Part shown: in pieces, positions 33,202 through 42,941 of the stretch
Layout: every line of letters starts with the position of its first letter
How positions within the stretch are numbered: the first letter of the stretch is position 1
Assembly (NCBI RefSeq): GCF_021458635.1
Contig: NZ_JAIRDQ010000003.1
Location: forward strand, 248,001-312,000
DNA: 64,000 nucleotides
Direction: 5' to 3'
DNA from: Bradyrhizobium monzae
Lineage (GTDB): Bacteria; Pseudomonadota; Alphaproteobacteria; Rhizobiales; Xanthobacteraceae
The notes under the pieces: generated by a model
What the model saw: the letters and a program-made list of their open reading frames with translations, nothing else
The model's database searches: none
Told to the model about the DNA's origin: nothing
Position numbers and translations under genes: made by a program

Positions 33202-34392
33202 TTAAGCCATCACCACGGGCGTTTCCTCGGCCAGTCCGTACACACGCTGCGCCTTGGAAAATCCTGCGATCGGAAAATCGCCAAGATCGCGCCAGTCGTG
33301 CCGGCAGACATTGGTGAAGCCTTCCGACGCCACGACGGTGCGACCAAGCCGGCCCGCGATCTTTTCCATCCGCGCCGCGAGATTCACGGCCGGGCCGATG
33401 CAGGTGAAGTCGAGCCGGTTGCCGCCGCCGATATTGCCATAGAGGATGTTGCCGACATGGAGTGCGACGCCGAAGCGGAAGCGCTCGATGACGTCACCGA
33501 CCGGAAAGGCGAGCGCCTCGACGCTGGCGCGGGATTCGCGTGCGGCTTCCAGCACGCGCGTGCAGACATGTGCGGCATCGCCGACATATTCGTCGATCGG
33601 AAACACCGCGAGCAGGCCGTCGCCCATGAACTTCAGGACCTCGCCGCCATGGCCACGGATTGCCGTGACCTGGCAGTCGAAATAATGGTTGAGGATCTCG
33701 ACCACGGTCTCGGCCGGCAGCCGGTCCGACAGCGCGGTGAAGCCGCGCAGATCCGACAGCCAGATCGCAGCCTGCATGGTGTCGTTGTGACCGCGGCGGA
33801 TCTGGCCGCCGAGGATACGTGCGCCGGCGCGGTTGCCGACATAGGTGTCGAGCAGCATCGAAGCCGTACGGCGCAGGGTGACGATCTCGCTGACGCGGGC
33901 CAGCGGCGCCATGATCGTCCGGATCGCCGCAATGTCATCATCGCTGAAGCCACCGGGGTCCCGCGTGACCCAGCTCGTGGCATGGATCGAGCCATCGAGA
34001 AACGGCATCGGCACCGCAATATAGTCGGTCACGCCTTCGGCGCGCATGTCGTCGAGGAACGGAAACCGCCTGCTGTCTGGATCGTCCATGCGGCCCCGCA
34101 CCTCGATCCCCTGCTCGAACACGATGCGAAGCGGACTCTTGGCGAACTCCGGCGTCTCCAGAATCTCGAAATCGACGGTGCCCATTTCGACCTGCTGGCC
34201 CTGCCGCCAGATGAAGTTGCGGCCGAAGATTTCCGGATGCAGCGTACGGATGAAGATGCCGAACCGCCACAGCGGCAGGCCGGCATCGACCAGACGCTCG
34301 CAGACGGCCGCGATCATGTCGGCCGAGGTCCCCGGAGCCCTCGCGCCGTCGATCAGCCAGTTCAGGATACGCTGGAGCCCGGAGCTTTCCAT
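33202..34392 (-). CDS. class III adenylate/guanylate cyclase
   Basis: 396 residues, soluble. An N-terminal region of about 180 residues has no membrane segment and may be a sensory module (GAF-like). The catalytic domain shows WLSDLRGFTALSD with the first metal Asp, GGEVLKFMGDGLLAVFP with the second, and FTCIGPAVNLAARMEKIAG with the transition-state Asn and Arg. The Thr in FTCIG sits where bacterial adenylate cyclases have Asp or Thr, favouring cAMP. Signal input is unknown. Confidence 0.88.
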   Translation of the reverse strand: MESSGLQRILNWLIDGARAPGTSADMIAAVCERLVDAGLPLWRFGIFIRTLHPEIFGRNFIWRQGQQVEMGTVDFEILETPEFAKSPLRIVFEQGIEVRGRMDDPDSRRFPFLDDMRAEGVTDYIAVPMPFLDGSIHATSWVTRDPGGFSDDDIAAIRTIMAPLARVSEIVTLRRTASMLLDTYVGNRAGARILGGQIRRGHNDTMQAAIWLSDLRGFTALSDRLPAETVVEILNHYFDCQVTAIRGHGGEVLKFMGDGLLAVFPIDEYVGDAAHVCTRVLEAARESRASVEALAFPVGDVIERFRFGVALHVGNILYGNIGGGNRLDFTCIGPAVNLAARMEKIAGRLGRTVVASEGFTNVCRHDWRDLGDFPIAGFSKAQRVYGLAEETPVVMA

Positions 34393-34461
34393 GGGCGCAT
34401 TTGCGGACGAAGTTGTGGAATCGTCAAGCTGCGCGGTGGGCTAGTACCGCGACACGAAGAC

Positions 34462-35550
34462 CTAACGTCCCACCTGCCCGCGGTCGCGCAGGAAATGGTC
34501 AGCGAGCACGCAGGCCATCATGGCTTCGCCGACCGGGACGGCGCGGATGCCGACGCAGGGATCGTGGCGGCCCTTCGTAAAAATCTCGGTATCGGCGCCC
34601 TTGCGATCGACCGTGAGGCGCGGCTGCAGGATCGACGAGGTCGGCTTCACCGCGAAACGCACCACGATCGGTTGTCCCGTGGAGATACCGCCCAGAACGC
34701 CACCGGCGTGGTTGGACAGGAAGCGCGTGCCGTCATTGCCGGTGCGCATCTCGTCGGCGTTCTCTTCGCCGGTGAGCTCGGCGGCGCCAAAGCCCGCGCC
34801 GATCTCGACGCCCTTCACCGCGTTGATGGTCATCATCGCGCCCGCGAGATCAGAATCGAGCTTGGCGTAGATCGGCGCGCCCAGGCCGGCCGGCACGCCC
34901 TCCGCGACGATCTCCAGCACGGCGCCGATCGAGGAGCCGCTCTTGCGGATGCCGTCGAGATAGGTCTCGAAGAATGCGGCCTTGTCCTTGTCGGGACAGA
35001 AGAACGGGTTTTTGGCGATCTCGTCCCAGTCCCACTTCTCGCGGTCGATCTTGTGCGGGCCGATCTGCACTAGCGCGCCGCGGACTTTCACCTCGGGCAA
35101 CACTTTTCGCGCGATCGCACCGGCGGCGACACGCATCGCGGTCTCGCGCGCGGAGGAACGGCCGCCGCCGCGATAGTCGCGCAGGCCATACTTGGCCTCA
35201 TAGGTGAAGTCGGCGTGGCCGGGACGAAACTTGTCCTTGATCTCCGAATAGTCCTTCGAGCGCTGGTCGGTGTTCTCGATCAGGAGCCCGATCGGGGTGC
35301 CCGTGGTCACCTGCACGCCCGTTTCCGGATGCGCCATCACGCCGGACAGGATCTTGACCTGGTCCGGCTCCTGGCGCTGGGTGGTGAAGCGCGACTGGCC
35401 CGGCTTGCGACGATCGAGATCCTGCTGGATGTCGGCCTCGGTGAGCGGGATCATCGGCGGACAGCCATCGACCACGCAGCCAATCGCCACCCCATGGCTC
35501 TCGCCAAAGGTGGTGACGCGGAACATGTGGCCGAAAGTGTTGAAGGACAT
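34462..35550 (-). CDS. aroC: chorismate synthase
   Basis: 362 residues. N-terminal [31 protein letters not shown] and later [29 protein letters not shown] are the FMN- and EPSP-binding signatures of chorismate synthase, with normal length. It converts 5-enolpyruvylshikimate 3-phosphate to chorismate, the last shared step of aromatic amino acid synthesis. It requires reduced flavin. Neighbours are unrelated. Confidence 0.97.
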   Translation of the reverse strand: MSFNTFGHMFRVTTFGESHGVAIGCVVDGCPPMIPLTEADIQQDLDRRKPGQSRFTTQRQEPDQVKILSGVMAHPETGVQVTTGTPIGLLIENTDQRSKDYSEIKDKFRPGHADFTYEAKYGLRDYRGGGRSSARETAMRVAAGAIARKVLPEVKVRGALVQIGPHKIDREKWDWDEIAKNPFFCPDKDKAAFFETYLDGIRKSGSSIGAVLEIVAEGVPAGLGAPIYAKLDSDLAGAMMTINAVKGVEIGAGFGAAELTGEENADEMRTGNDGTRFLSNHAGGVLGGISTGQPIVVRFAVKPTSSILQPRLTVDRKGADTEIFTKGRHDPCVGIRAVPVGEAMMACVLADHFLRDRGQVGR

Positions 35551-35646
35551 TGCCGAACTACCGTCTAGCGCTGAATGACAACGTTTATGTTGAATGACAA
35601 CGTGACGTAACGCGATCTGGATGGGGGGTCAAATGTCCACCACGGT

Positions 35647-35736
35647 CGTCATGGCCGGGCCTGTCCCGGCCATCCACGTTCTCGGGGACCGCAAAAAGCA
35701 AGTTCGTGGATGCCCGGGACAAGCCCGGGCATGACG
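35647..35736. repeat. intergenic palindromic repeat (CGTCATGGCCGGG class)
   Basis: CGTCATGGCCGGGCCTGTCC at the left is the inverse of the GGACAAGCCCGGGCATGACG end, with CATCCACG/CGTGGATG inside. The unpaired centre is GC-poor. The same family recurs at 51566-51648 and 60616-60701. Here it separates the divergent aroC start and the phosphatase end. Confidence 0.85.
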
Positions 35737-35757
35737 GCGGAAAAGGCGGTGCCGCCG

Positions 35758-36357
35758 TCAGCTATACTTGTCCAGCCGGCCGTCGCGGAACACATAGACG
35801 GCGCCCTGCTCGATATAGAGCTCGGCGGCGCTCGCCGGCGTCTCCAGGCCGAGCGAGACCATCAGGGCCCTACAGGTACCGCCATGGGCGACCGCGACGG
35901 TGTCGCTCCGAAGCTCGTCGTACCAGGCGCGCACGCGGACCTGCACATCGGCGTAGGTCTCCGCGCCCGCAGGCCCCACCGTCCATTTGTCGGCGAGGCG
36001 CCTGGCATAGATGTCGGGATCGTTCGCCTCGCTCTCGGCCAGCGTCAGCCCTTCCCAGACGCCGTAGCCGATCTCGCGCAGCCGATCATCCAGCGCATAA
36101 TCCGCGACCGGCAGTTCGAGCTTGCCGCGCGCGAGTTCCATGGTCTGGCGCGCACGGCCGAGCGGGCTCGACACATAGGGCAGCGCCGCCTTGTCGCGGT
36201 CATCGCGCTTGAGCAGATCGGCCAGGATGAGGCCTGCCTGCACCGCCTGACCGCGGCCGCGCGCGTTCAGCGGAATGTCCCTGGTGCCCTGGAGCCTGCC
36301 GAGCGCATTCCACTCGGTTTCGCCGTGGCGAAGATAATAGATCGTGGGCACGGGCAT
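35758..36357 (-). CDS. histidine phosphatase family protein (GpmB-like)
   Basis: 199 residues. YYLRHGETEWNALGRLQG carries the phosphohistidine of the RHG motif. PYVSSPLGRARQTMELA has the conserved Arg, and VAVAHGGTCRALM the second catalytic His. This is the cobalamin phosphatase / phosphoglycerate-mutase superfamily. It could be a phosphatase for a small phosphate ester. The start of the repeat at 35647 is 22 bases downstream of its stop. Confidence 0.88.
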   Translation of the reverse strand: MPVPTIYYLRHGETEWNALGRLQGTRDIPLNARGRGQAVQAGLILADLLKRDDRDKAALPYVSSPLGRARQTMELARGKLELPVADYALDDRLREIGYGVWEGLTLAESEANDPDIYARRLADKWTVGPAGAETYADVQVRVRAWYDELRSDTVAVAHGGTCRALMVSLGLETPASAAELYIEQGAVYVFRDGRLDKYS

Positions 36358-36375
36358 TCCAGGTTAGTTTTGTTT

Positions 36376-36424
36376 GAGCATGATCTTATCGGAAAACCGG
36401 TGCCCACTTTTCCGGATCATGCTC
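36376..36424. repeat. intergenic palindromic repeat (GAGCATGATC class)
   Basis: GAGCATGATCTTATCGGAAAA at the left and TTTTCCGGATCATGCTC at the right form a long imperfect stem. Its last base is also part of the stop codon of the minus-strand fabI gene (CTA at 36424-36426). A second copy lies at 58164-58212. These are common rhizobial elements. Confidence 0.85.
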
Positions 36425-37245
36425 TAGTCCTTGCTACCGGTCGACACATCCGGCGCGTCGGGGCGCTTCATACCGAGCACGTGGTAGCCGGCGTCGACGT
36501 GATGCACTTCGCCGGTGACGCCGCGCGACAGGTCGGACAGGAAATACAGCGAACTGTCGCCGACCTCCTCGATCGTCACGTTGCGACGCAGCGGCGCGTT
36601 GACCTCGTTATATTTCAGCAGCAGGCGTGAATCGGCGATGCCGGCGAACGCCAGCGTCTTGATCGGTCCTGCCGAGATCGCATTGACGCGGATCGCCTTC
36701 TCGCCGAGATCGGCGGCCAGATAGCGCACGCTCGCCTCCAGCGCCGCCTTGGCGACGCCCATGACGTTGTAGTTCGGCATCCACTTCTCGGAGCCGTAAT
36801 AGCTCAGCGTGATGATCGAACCGCCGTCGGTCATCAGCTTCTCGGCGCGCTGCGCGACCGCAGTCAGCGAGTAGCAGGAGATCAGCATCGACTTGGAGAA
36901 ATTGTCGGCGGTGGTGTCGACGTAGCGGCCCTCGAGCTGATCCTTGTCCGCAAACGCGATCGCGTGCACGACAAAATCAATCTTGCCCCACTTCTCCTTC
37001 AGCACGTCAAACACCGCATCGATGGTCGCGGCATCCGTGACGTCGCAATGGCCGAGCATGAGCGCGCCGAGCTCGGCGGCGAGCGGCTCGACCCGCTTCT
37101 TCAGCGCATCGCCCTGGTAGGTGAGTGCGATCTCGGCGCCGGCCGCCCGGCATGCCTTGGCGATGCCCCAGGCGATCGAGCGGTTGTTGGCGACGCCGAG
37201 GATCACCCCGCGCTTGCCTTGCATCAGACCCGAATTCTGCGCCAT
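36424..37245 (-). CDS. fabI: enoyl-[acyl-carrier-protein] reductase (NADH)
   Basis: 273 residues. The cofactor motif is GVANNRSIAWGIAKAC. The active site is SYYGSEKWMPNYNVMGVAKA, with Tyr and Lys in the FabI spacing, and NAISAGPIKTLAFAGI follows. It reduces enoyl-ACP in each round of fatty-acid elongation. The NADH-side segment reads HAIAFADK: the position equal to E. coli Gly93 is alanine (A97), a site where substitutions lower triclosan binding. The stop is supplied by a palindromic repeat. Confidence 0.94.
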   Translation of the reverse strand: MAQNSGLMQGKRGVILGVANNRSIAWGIAKACRAAGAEIALTYQGDALKKRVEPLAAELGALMLGHCDVTDAATIDAVFDVLKEKWGKIDFVVHAIAFADKDQLEGRYVDTTADNFSKSMLISCYSLTAVAQRAEKLMTDGGSIITLSYYGSEKWMPNYNVMGVAKAALEASVRYLAADLGEKAIRVNAISAGPIKTLAFAGIADSRLLLKYNEVNAPLRRNVTIEEVGDSSLYFLSDLSRGVTGEVHHVDAGYHVLGMKRPDAPDVSTGSKD

Positions 37246-37415
37246 TTGCTAACGTCCTGTAGCTCTCGTTAAGGTCTGGAGGTACACCAGCCCTCCCCTA
37301 CGGTACAGTCCTAATACGCGGCGTTAACGCTGTTTCGAGCGCCGGAATAGCCGTTCCGCTCGGGTGTTATGATGATTGTGGCGCTTGCGCCGAACGGCAG
37401 GACATCAAAGACGGC

Positions 37416-37904
37416 ATGAGTGCGTTTCGCCAGAGCGTGGAAGCCATGATCCCGGCGTTGCGCCGCTATGCCCGCGCGCTGACGCGCGATGCGGATGCGG
37501 CCGACGATCTGGTGCAGGATACGTTGGTGCGAGCATTGCGCTCGGAGCGATTGTTTCTCGGAGGCGACGTCAGGAGCTGGCTCTACACGATCCTGACCAA
37601 CCTCAACAAGAACCGGCGGCGCTCGCTGGCAAGGCGTCCGCAATTCATGCAGCTGACGGAGAACAACCCGGATGCCAGCGGGACGGAGGCCGAAGGACGC
37701 GACATCGAACGGGCACTCTCGACGCTCGTCGAGGAGCAACGTTCGGTGCTGCTCCTGGTGATGCTGGAAGGCATGAGCTACCGCGAGGTCGCCGAGATCC
37801 AGGGCGTGCCGATCGGCACCGTCATGTCCCGCCTGGCCCGCGCTCGTGCGCACGTTAAAGCGTCGCTGGAGGGTGAGCGCCCGGCGCTCAGGCGGGTGAA
37901 ATGA
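37416..37904 (+). CDS. ECF-type RNA polymerase sigma factor
   Basis: 162 residues. Sigma region 2 is IPALRRYARALTRDADAADDLVQDTLVRAL with the conserved LRRYARAL and DDLVQ, then DVRSWLYTILTNLNKNRRR. Region 4 is EEQRSVLLLVMLEGMSYREVAEIQGVPIGTVMSRLARAR, a helix-turn-helix. It directs RNA polymerase to stress-type promoters. An anti-sigma factor gene lies 106 bases downstream, the usual ECF partner arrangement. The trigger and target promoters are unknown. Confidence 0.92.
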   Translation: MSAFRQSVEAMIPALRRYARALTRDADAADDLVQDTLVRALRSERLFLGGDVRSWLYTILTNLNKNRRRSLARRPQFMQLTENNPDASGTEAEGRDIERALSTLVEEQRSVLLLVMLEGMSYREVAEIQGVPIGTVMSRLARARAHVKASLEGERPALRRVK

Positions 37905-38010
37905 TGGCAGGATTGATGCATCGCGCAGGCCGCGTCCGCCGCACGAAGACAGCAGCAGCGCAGTCGAACGACGTAAGAAATTTTGGGCCGCAGAGCCAGA
38001 GACGACCGAT

Positions 38011-38784
38011 ATGAACGACCGCAATATTCCCGTGACCGAAGACGAGCTCCACGCCTTTGTCGATGGCGAGCTGCCGCCCGAGCGCCGCGCCGACGTCGAG
38101 GCCTGGCTTGCCGGACATCCCGAGGATGCCGAGCGAGTTCAGTCCTGGCGCGCCATGGCCGAGATGCTGCACGCCCGCTACGACAGCGTCGGCCAGGAGC
38201 CGGTGCCGGCCCGGCTGGAGCTCGAGCGGCTGGAGCGCCGTCCGCGGCAATGGTTCTATGGTGCGGTTGCGGCTGCGCTGGTCGCCTTCGTCGCCGGCGG
38301 CACGGCTGGCTGGGTGGCGCATGGCGCCGCCAACGCCCCCTCGACCTTCCAGAGCTTTACGGCGGATGCGCTCGATGCCCACCGGCTCTATGTCGTCGAG
38401 GTCCGCCATCCCGTCGAGGTCGGTGGCAACGAGCGCGACCACCTTCAGGCCTGGCTGACCCGGCGCTGCGGCTGGACCGTGTTCGCGCCCAATCTGGAGG
38501 CGAGCGGGCTCAAACTCGTCGGCGGCCGGCTGCTGCCGGGGCCGAGCGGGCCGGCGTCCTTCCTGATGTATGAGGGCGCCTCCGGCGAGCGCTACACGAT
38601 CTACACCGCCAAGACCGAGAATGGTGCAACGCAGATGCGTTATGCCAAGGCGGACAAGGATGGGGCGCTGTTCTGGGCCGAGCGCGGCGTCGGTTACGTC
38701 GTCAGCGGCGGCGGCGCCGACCGCGATCGGCTGACCAAAGTTGCGCAGGCTGTGTACGACCAGGCTGAGAAAACGGGCGGCTGA
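38011..38784 (+). CDS. membrane anti-sigma factor
   Basis: 257 residues. The N-terminal VTEDELHAFVDGELPPERRADVEAWLAGHPEDAERVQSWR is the anti-sigma domain that holds the sigma factor. One membrane segment (FYGAVAAALVAFVAGGTAGWVAHG, about residues 85-108) follows, leaving a periplasmic C-terminal domain. No Zn-binding HxxxCxxC is present, so it belongs to the non-zinc class (COG5662-like). It should release the upstream sigma factor on an extracytoplasmic signal. Confidence 0.85.
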   Translation: MNDRNIPVTEDELHAFVDGELPPERRADVEAWLAGHPEDAERVQSWRAMAEMLHARYDSVGQEPVPARLELERLERRPRQWFYGAVAAALVAFVAGGTAGWVAHGAANAPSTFQSFTADALDAHRLYVVEVRHPVEVGGNERDHLQAWLTRRCGWTVFAPNLEASGLKLVGGRLLPGPSGPASFLMYEGASGERYTIYTAKTENGATQMRYAKADKDGALFWAERGVGYVVSGGGADRDRLTKVAQAVYDQAEKTGG

Positions 38785-39108
38785 ACAACTGCGCAAACGC
38801 GGTGCCTCGATTCCGACATTGAAAATTTGGAATCAGGACATGTGTGCGTCTCATTATCGCACCGGGTGCTCACGCGAATATGAGCGGCGTTCGATCCGCC
38901 GATCGACGCGGGCGGCCTCGATTGGGGTTTTTGGTACCGCGCTGGTCCCCCTCTCGAGGCCGCACCTATTCATCGGCTGCCCCGCCGGACACCCGACATG
39001 TCGAGCATACGAACCGAGAAGCGCTACCACGCCTCGGGCGTATGATGGTCATCATCTGCTGGATGATGATCTAGACTTTTAGGAGAACCCCTTCAGTTCG
39101 ATCTCGCC
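38785..39108. other. intergenic gap with a strong hairpin
   Basis: 324 bases without a supported gene. It contains a strong imperfect palindrome at 38914-38961 (see that entry) and a CTAGACTTTTAGGAG stretch near 39072, which looks like 3'-end sequence of the convergent region. No known RNA is recognised. Confidence 0.4.
38914..38961. repeat. imperfect inverted repeat
   Basis: GGCCTCGA (38914-38921) pairs with TCGAGGCC (38954-38961), and an inner GGGG (38924-38927) with CCCC (38947-38950). The loop between is about 19 bases. It could be a transcription terminator without a T-run, a small structured RNA or a protein-binding palindrome. Confidence 0.5.
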
Positions 39109-40074
39109 CTAACCAAGCCCGCTACGTGGATTGTAGGGGTGTTGGTCCCGCCACTTTTCCATCAATGCTTCAAGCTCGGCGTCGTTCCCGTCCGGTAGCA
39201 TAATCCTGATGGTGACGAAGAGATCCCCGGTTCCGCCAGATTTCGGCAAGCCCTTACCTTTGAGGCGGAAGGTCCGGCCGCTAGAGGTGTTTTTCGGGAC
39301 CGATAGTTCCACGGCATTGCCGAGTGTGGGCACACGGACCTTGCCGCCGAGCACCGCCTCGTAGAGCGTGACCGGCAGATCGATCCTGAGGTCGGCGCCC
39401 TCGATCTTGAAGAACGGATGCGGCGCGATGCCGATGGTGATCAGGAGATCGCCGGGGGGATGGCCCTGGGCGGTCTCGCCCTGGCCACGCAGCCGGATCT
39501 GCTGACCCTCGACGACGCCCGCCGGAATCTTGACGTTGAGTTCCTTGCCATTGGGCAGCCGGACGCGCTTCTCGCCACCCTTGACCGATTCTTCCAGCGA
39601 CACGGACATGGCAACGTTGACGTCGAGATCGAACCCGACCCCGCCGGTGTCGAATTCGAACTGTGCTCCGCCGCCGGCTCCTGGCCGCGCGCCGCGCACC
39701 CCGCCACCGAACATGCTGTTGAGGATGTCCTCGAACGCACCGGCGCCCTGACCGGGGCCCGCGCCGCCGCTGCGGAAATTGTAGCTCTCGAACCCGCCGG
39801 GACCCGCGCGACCGCGCGGCCCGCCGCCACCCGGAAAGCCCTGGAAGCGCGGCTTGCCATCGGCATCGATCTCGCCGCGGTCGAACTGCTTGCGCTTGTC
39901 CTCGTCGCCGATGATCTCGTTGGCCGAATTGATCTCGGAGAAGCGCTCGGCGGCCTTGGGATCATCCTTGTTGCTGTCGGGATGATGCTTCTTGGCCAGC
40001 TTGCGATAAGCGCTCTTGATCGCGGCAGCGTTAGCGCTCCGCGGCACCCCCAAGACCTCATAGGGGTCGCGCAT
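39109..40074 (-). CDS. DnaJ-domain chaperone (CbpA-like)
   Basis: 321 residues. A J domain occupies residues 1-70 with [31 protein letters not shown] (HPD motif). A Gly-rich linker follows to about 130, then the C-terminal substrate-binding repeats [23 protein letters not shown] and [17 protein letters not shown]. The zinc-finger of full DnaJ is absent, which fits CbpA. It stimulates an Hsp70 ATPase and handles unfolded proteins or DNA. It is a stand-alone gene. Confidence 0.92.
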   Translation of the reverse strand: MRDPYEVLGVPRSANAAAIKSAYRKLAKKHHPDSNKDDPKAAERFSEINSANEIIGDEDKRKQFDRGEIDADGKPRFQGFPGGGGPRGRAGPGGFESYNFRSGGAGPGQGAGAFEDILNSMFGGGVRGARPGAGGGAQFEFDTGGVGFDLDVNVAMSVSLEESVKGGEKRVRLPNGKELNVKIPAGVVEGQQIRLRGQGETAQGHPPGDLLITIGIAPHPFFKIEGADLRIDLPVTLYEAVLGGKVRVPTLGNAVELSVPKNTSSGRTFRLKGKGLPKSGGTGDLFVTIRIMLPDGNDAELEALMEKWRDQHPYNPRSGLG

Positions 40075-40187
40075 CCGTCACGTCTCCTCTTGGGAAAATC
40101 GAAATGTCGAAAGGGGCTGCCCGCCCCCACCTGAGCCTCATGTGGGGAGCTAGTGGCATTTTTGCAACTAGTCGATCTGCCTGATTC

Positions 40188-40616
40188 CTAGCTCCGCCAT
40201 GGCTTTAGCGTATGAATCTCCCAACGGCCACGGCTGCTTTGGCAGCCGGCGCCCTGGAGCCAGCTTTCGGTCGCCCCGTTGACGTAGCTCGCCAGGAAAT
40301 CGCGACACTTGCGGCCATCCTCGGCGGCGTAGGATTGCGCGATCGGCGTCACCGAGCCGCGTGCGCCGGTTTCCGGATTCTCCCAGTGCTGGCTGGCATC
40401 CTTGTCGCCCTTGGTCAGCACGTCGGAGGCGGCATTGCGGGCGAAGGCGAGATCGGTCTCGGTCGGAGGTGCGTCCTTCGCCGGCCGTGCGATCGAGCCG
40501 GTGAGGTCGCTGTCGTCGGCCTTGGCGTAAGCATTGGTGTCAGTGCGGGGCAGGCTGCAGCCGCCGGCGCCGAGCCCGATCAAAATCATCGTCATGGCGA
40601 GGCCCGGTGACCGCAT
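40188..40616 (-). CDS. lipoprotein, RT0821/Lpp0805 surface-protein family
   Basis: 142 residues from the M at 40616. The frame runs further upstream but a signal sequence MTMILIGLGAGGC with a lipobox cysteine makes this start likely (the M seven residues later is an alternative). The mature part carries GSVTPIAQSYAAEDGRKCRDFLASYVNGATESWLQGAGCQ, the COG4520 surface antigen signature with two cysteines that could pair. It diverges from pdxH with 92 bases between. Confidence 0.82.
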   Translation of the reverse strand: MRSPGLAMTMILIGLGAGGCSLPRTDTNAYAKADDSDLTGSIARPAKDAPPTETDLAFARNAASDVLTKGDKDASQHWENPETGARGSVTPIAQSYAAEDGRKCRDFLASYVNGATESWLQGAGCQSSRGRWEIHTLKPWRS

Positions 40617-40708
40617 CGCCGATAGGCCAACGCGTCCCCATACCCTATATAGGGCAGTAGCAGACAACAGCGCGCTTTGGGCCGCGGGACGCAATTCGGA
40701 CTCCAGAC

Positions 40709-41350
40709 ATGACCGACACGACCTCGATGAAACACCAGACACCCTTAACATCCGGTGATTTCACCGCCGCCGACGAGCCTTTTGCGCTGTTCGAGGCCTG
40801 GCTGAACGAGGCGATCAAGAGCGAGCCGAACGATCCGAACGCCATGGCGCTCGCAACCGTCGATCCCGACGGCCTGCCCGACGTGCGCATGGTGCTGATG
40901 AAGGGCTTCGATACCGAAGGTTTCGTCTTCTACAGCCACATCGCAAGCCAAAAGGGCCGCGAACTCGCCGCAAATCCTAAGGCGGCTTTACTTTTTCACT
41001 GGAAGTCGCTGCGCCGTCAGGTCCGCATCCGCGGCAACGTGACGCCGGTGACCGATGCCGAGGCCGACGCCTATTTCGCGACACGACCGAAGCAGGCCCA
41101 GATCGGCGCCTGGGCGAGCAAGCAGTCGCAAGAGCTGGAGAGCCGCTTCGCTTTCGAGCAGGCCATCGCAAAGGTCGCGGCCAGGCATGTCATCGGCGAC
41201 GTGCCGCGGCCGCCGGGCTGGAGCGGCTGGCGCATCACGCCTTCACGCATCGAGTTCTGGCACGACCGCCCATTCCGTCTGCACGACCGCATCGAATTTC
41301 GCCGTGACGCAGCCGGTCAGCCGTGGTCCAAGACGCGGATGTATCCCTAA
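40709..41350 (+). CDS. pdxH: pyridoxamine 5'-phosphate oxidase
   Basis: 213 residues. Landmarks are [54 protein letters not shown] and the C-terminal [27 protein letters not shown], with the terminal Arg-rich PLP-binding end. It oxidises PNP and PMP to pyridoxal 5'-phosphate using FMN. Length is standard. It runs toward the SDR gene 20 bases downstream, so the two may be co-transcribed. Confidence 0.96.
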   Translation: MTDTTSMKHQTPLTSGDFTAADEPFALFEAWLNEAIKSEPNDPNAMALATVDPDGLPDVRMVLMKGFDTEGFVFYSHIASQKGRELAANPKAALLFHWKSLRRQVRIRGNVTPVTDAEADAYFATRPKQAQIGAWASKQSQELESRFAFEQAIAKVAARHVIGDVPRPPGWSGWRITPSRIEFWHDRPFRLHDRIEFRRDAAGQPWSKTRMYP

Positions 41351-41370
41351 GCTCTAGGCCGACCTGAAAG

Positions 41371-42129
41371 ATGTCCATGCCGCCTTCGTCCAACGCGCCG
41401 CGCCGCACGCTGCTCCTGACCGGAGCGAGCCGTGGTATCGGCCATGCCACCGTGATCCGCTTCTCGTCGGCGGGCTGGCGCGTCATCACCTGCTCGCGGC
41501 ATCCCTTCCCGGAGGATTGCCCGTGGGACGCGGGCCCCGAGGATCACATTCAGGTTGACCTCGGCAATCCCGCGGACACTGCGCGCGCGATCTCCGACAT
41601 CCGCAACCGCCTCGAGGGCGGCGTGCTGCACGCACTGGTCAACAACGCTGCGATCTCACCCAAAGGCCCAGGCGGCTCCCGCCTCGGCTCGGTCGACACC
41701 GACCTCGACACCTGGACGCACGTCTTCCACGTCAACTTCTTCGCGCCGATCATGATCGCGCGCGGCTTGATCGAGGAACTGAAGGCGGCCAAGGGTTCGG
41801 TCGTAAACGTCACCTCGATCGCGGGCTCGCGCGTGCATCCCTTCGCGGGCGCGGCGTACGCAACCTCCAAGGCCGCGCTCGCGTCCCTGACGCGCGAGAT
41901 GGCCTCGGACTTCGGCCGCGTCGGCGTGCGCGTCAACGCCATCGCGCCGGGCGAGATCGACACCTCGATCCTGTCGCCGGGCACCGAGAAGATCGTCGAC
42001 CAGCAGATTCCGATGCATCGCCTCGGCACACCGGACGAGGTCGCAAAGATCGTCTATGTGCTGTGCACGGACACCAGTTCTTACGTCAACGGCGCCGAGA
42101 TCCACATCAACGGCGGACAGCACGTTTAG
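41371..42129 (+). CDS. short-chain dehydrogenase/reductase
   Basis: 252 residues. The cofactor motif TGASRGIGHATV, VNNAAISPKG, the serine-containing VNVTSIAGSRV and the catalytic AYATSKAALASL (Tyr-x3-Lys) are clear. The C-terminal YVNGAEIHINGGQHV ends like 3-oxoacyl-reductase-type SDRs. It oxidises or reduces a hydroxyl group with NAD(P). The substrate is unknown. It is probably in one transcript with pdxH upstream and a methyltransferase downstream. Confidence 0.9.
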   Translation: MSMPPSSNAPRRTLLLTGASRGIGHATVIRFSSAGWRVITCSRHPFPEDCPWDAGPEDHIQVDLGNPADTARAISDIRNRLEGGVLHALVNNAAISPKGPGGSRLGSVDTDLDTWTHVFHVNFFAPIMIARGLIEELKAAKGSVVNVTSIAGSRVHPFAGAAYATSKAALASLTREMASDFGRVGVRVNAIAPGEIDTSILSPGTEKIVDQQIPMHRLGTPDEVAKIVYVLCTDTSSYVNGAEIHINGGQHV

Positions 42130-42153
42130 GCCAGGTGACGCGCCAGGTGATCC

Positions 42154-42924
42154 ATGGGCCGGTTTGCCAGCACAGCGTCAACTTACGAGCACTTGCGGCC
42201 GCCCTACCCGGACGAGTTCTTTCGCGGCGTCGCGCAAAAGCTCGGCCTCTCCGAACGATGCGCCTTGATCGATCTGGGCACCGGCCCCGGGCTGCTCGCG
42301 CTCGGCTTTGAGCCCTATGTCGGCCGTATCGTCGGCGTCGACCCTGAACCCGCGATGCTCGAGGCCGCGCGACAGGCTGCGGCGCGCGCACGGCGAGAGT
42401 TCACGCTGATCGAAGGCAGGGCAGAGACGCTTGGCGCCGATATCGGCACATTCGACATCGTCACGATCGGCCGCGCGCTGCATTGGATGGATCGCGACAC
42501 GACGCTCGCGCGGCTCGATCGACTGGTCGCGCGCGACGGTGCGATCCTGATCTGCGCCTCGTTCTCGGTCATCGACGGCCGCAACCCATGGCTCGATGGC
42601 TACAACGAGATCCGCCGCCGCTGGTCGCCCGCGAAGCTCTGGGAGGAAGCCGGCAAGGGCACTCGGACCCATCGCGACTTGCCAGCGTTCTTCCGCGGCA
42701 GCGCCTTTGCGCCCACCGAGCTTGTCACGGTCGAGACCAGCCACACGGTCAGCATGCAGGACCTGGCGCAACGCACCCTCACCTACTCGTCGTCCTCACC
42801 GGAAGCGTTGGGCGACAATGTCGAGGCAATGTTGCGCGACGTCGAGAGCCATCTGGCATCGTTCAGCCGCGATGGCTTGATCGCCGAGACCATCGTCTCG
42901 ACGGCGCAGATCGTGAAGCGCTAG
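42154..42924 (+). CDS. class I SAM-dependent methyltransferase (UbiE-like)
   Basis: 256 residues. The Rossmann core contains ALIDLGTGPGLLALGFEP (motif I), VGVDPEPAMLEAARQAA (motif II) and FDIVTIGRALHWMDRD. This is the small-molecule methyltransferase type 11 family. A FFRGSAF-centred C-terminal region follows. The substrate is unknown. It starts 24 bases after the SDR gene. Confidence 0.88.
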   Translation: MGRFASTASTYEHLRPPYPDEFFRGVAQKLGLSERCALIDLGTGPGLLALGFEPYVGRIVGVDPEPAMLEAARQAAARARREFTLIEGRAETLGADIGTFDIVTIGRALHWMDRDTTLARLDRLVARDGAILICASFSVIDGRNPWLDGYNEIRRRWSPAKLWEEAGKGTRTHRDLPAFFRGSAFAPTELVTVETSHTVSMQDLAQRTLTYSSSSPEALGDNVEAMLRDVESHLASFSRDGLIAETIVSTAQIVKR

Positions 42925-42941
42925 ATCATTTGCCGCGAAAG

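Noticed and set aside
33043..35073. Long + strand open frame (676 codons) across the cyclase and aroC region
   Set aside because: It is the antisense shadow of two well-conserved minus-strand genes and its translation has no domain. High GC content keeps such frames open.
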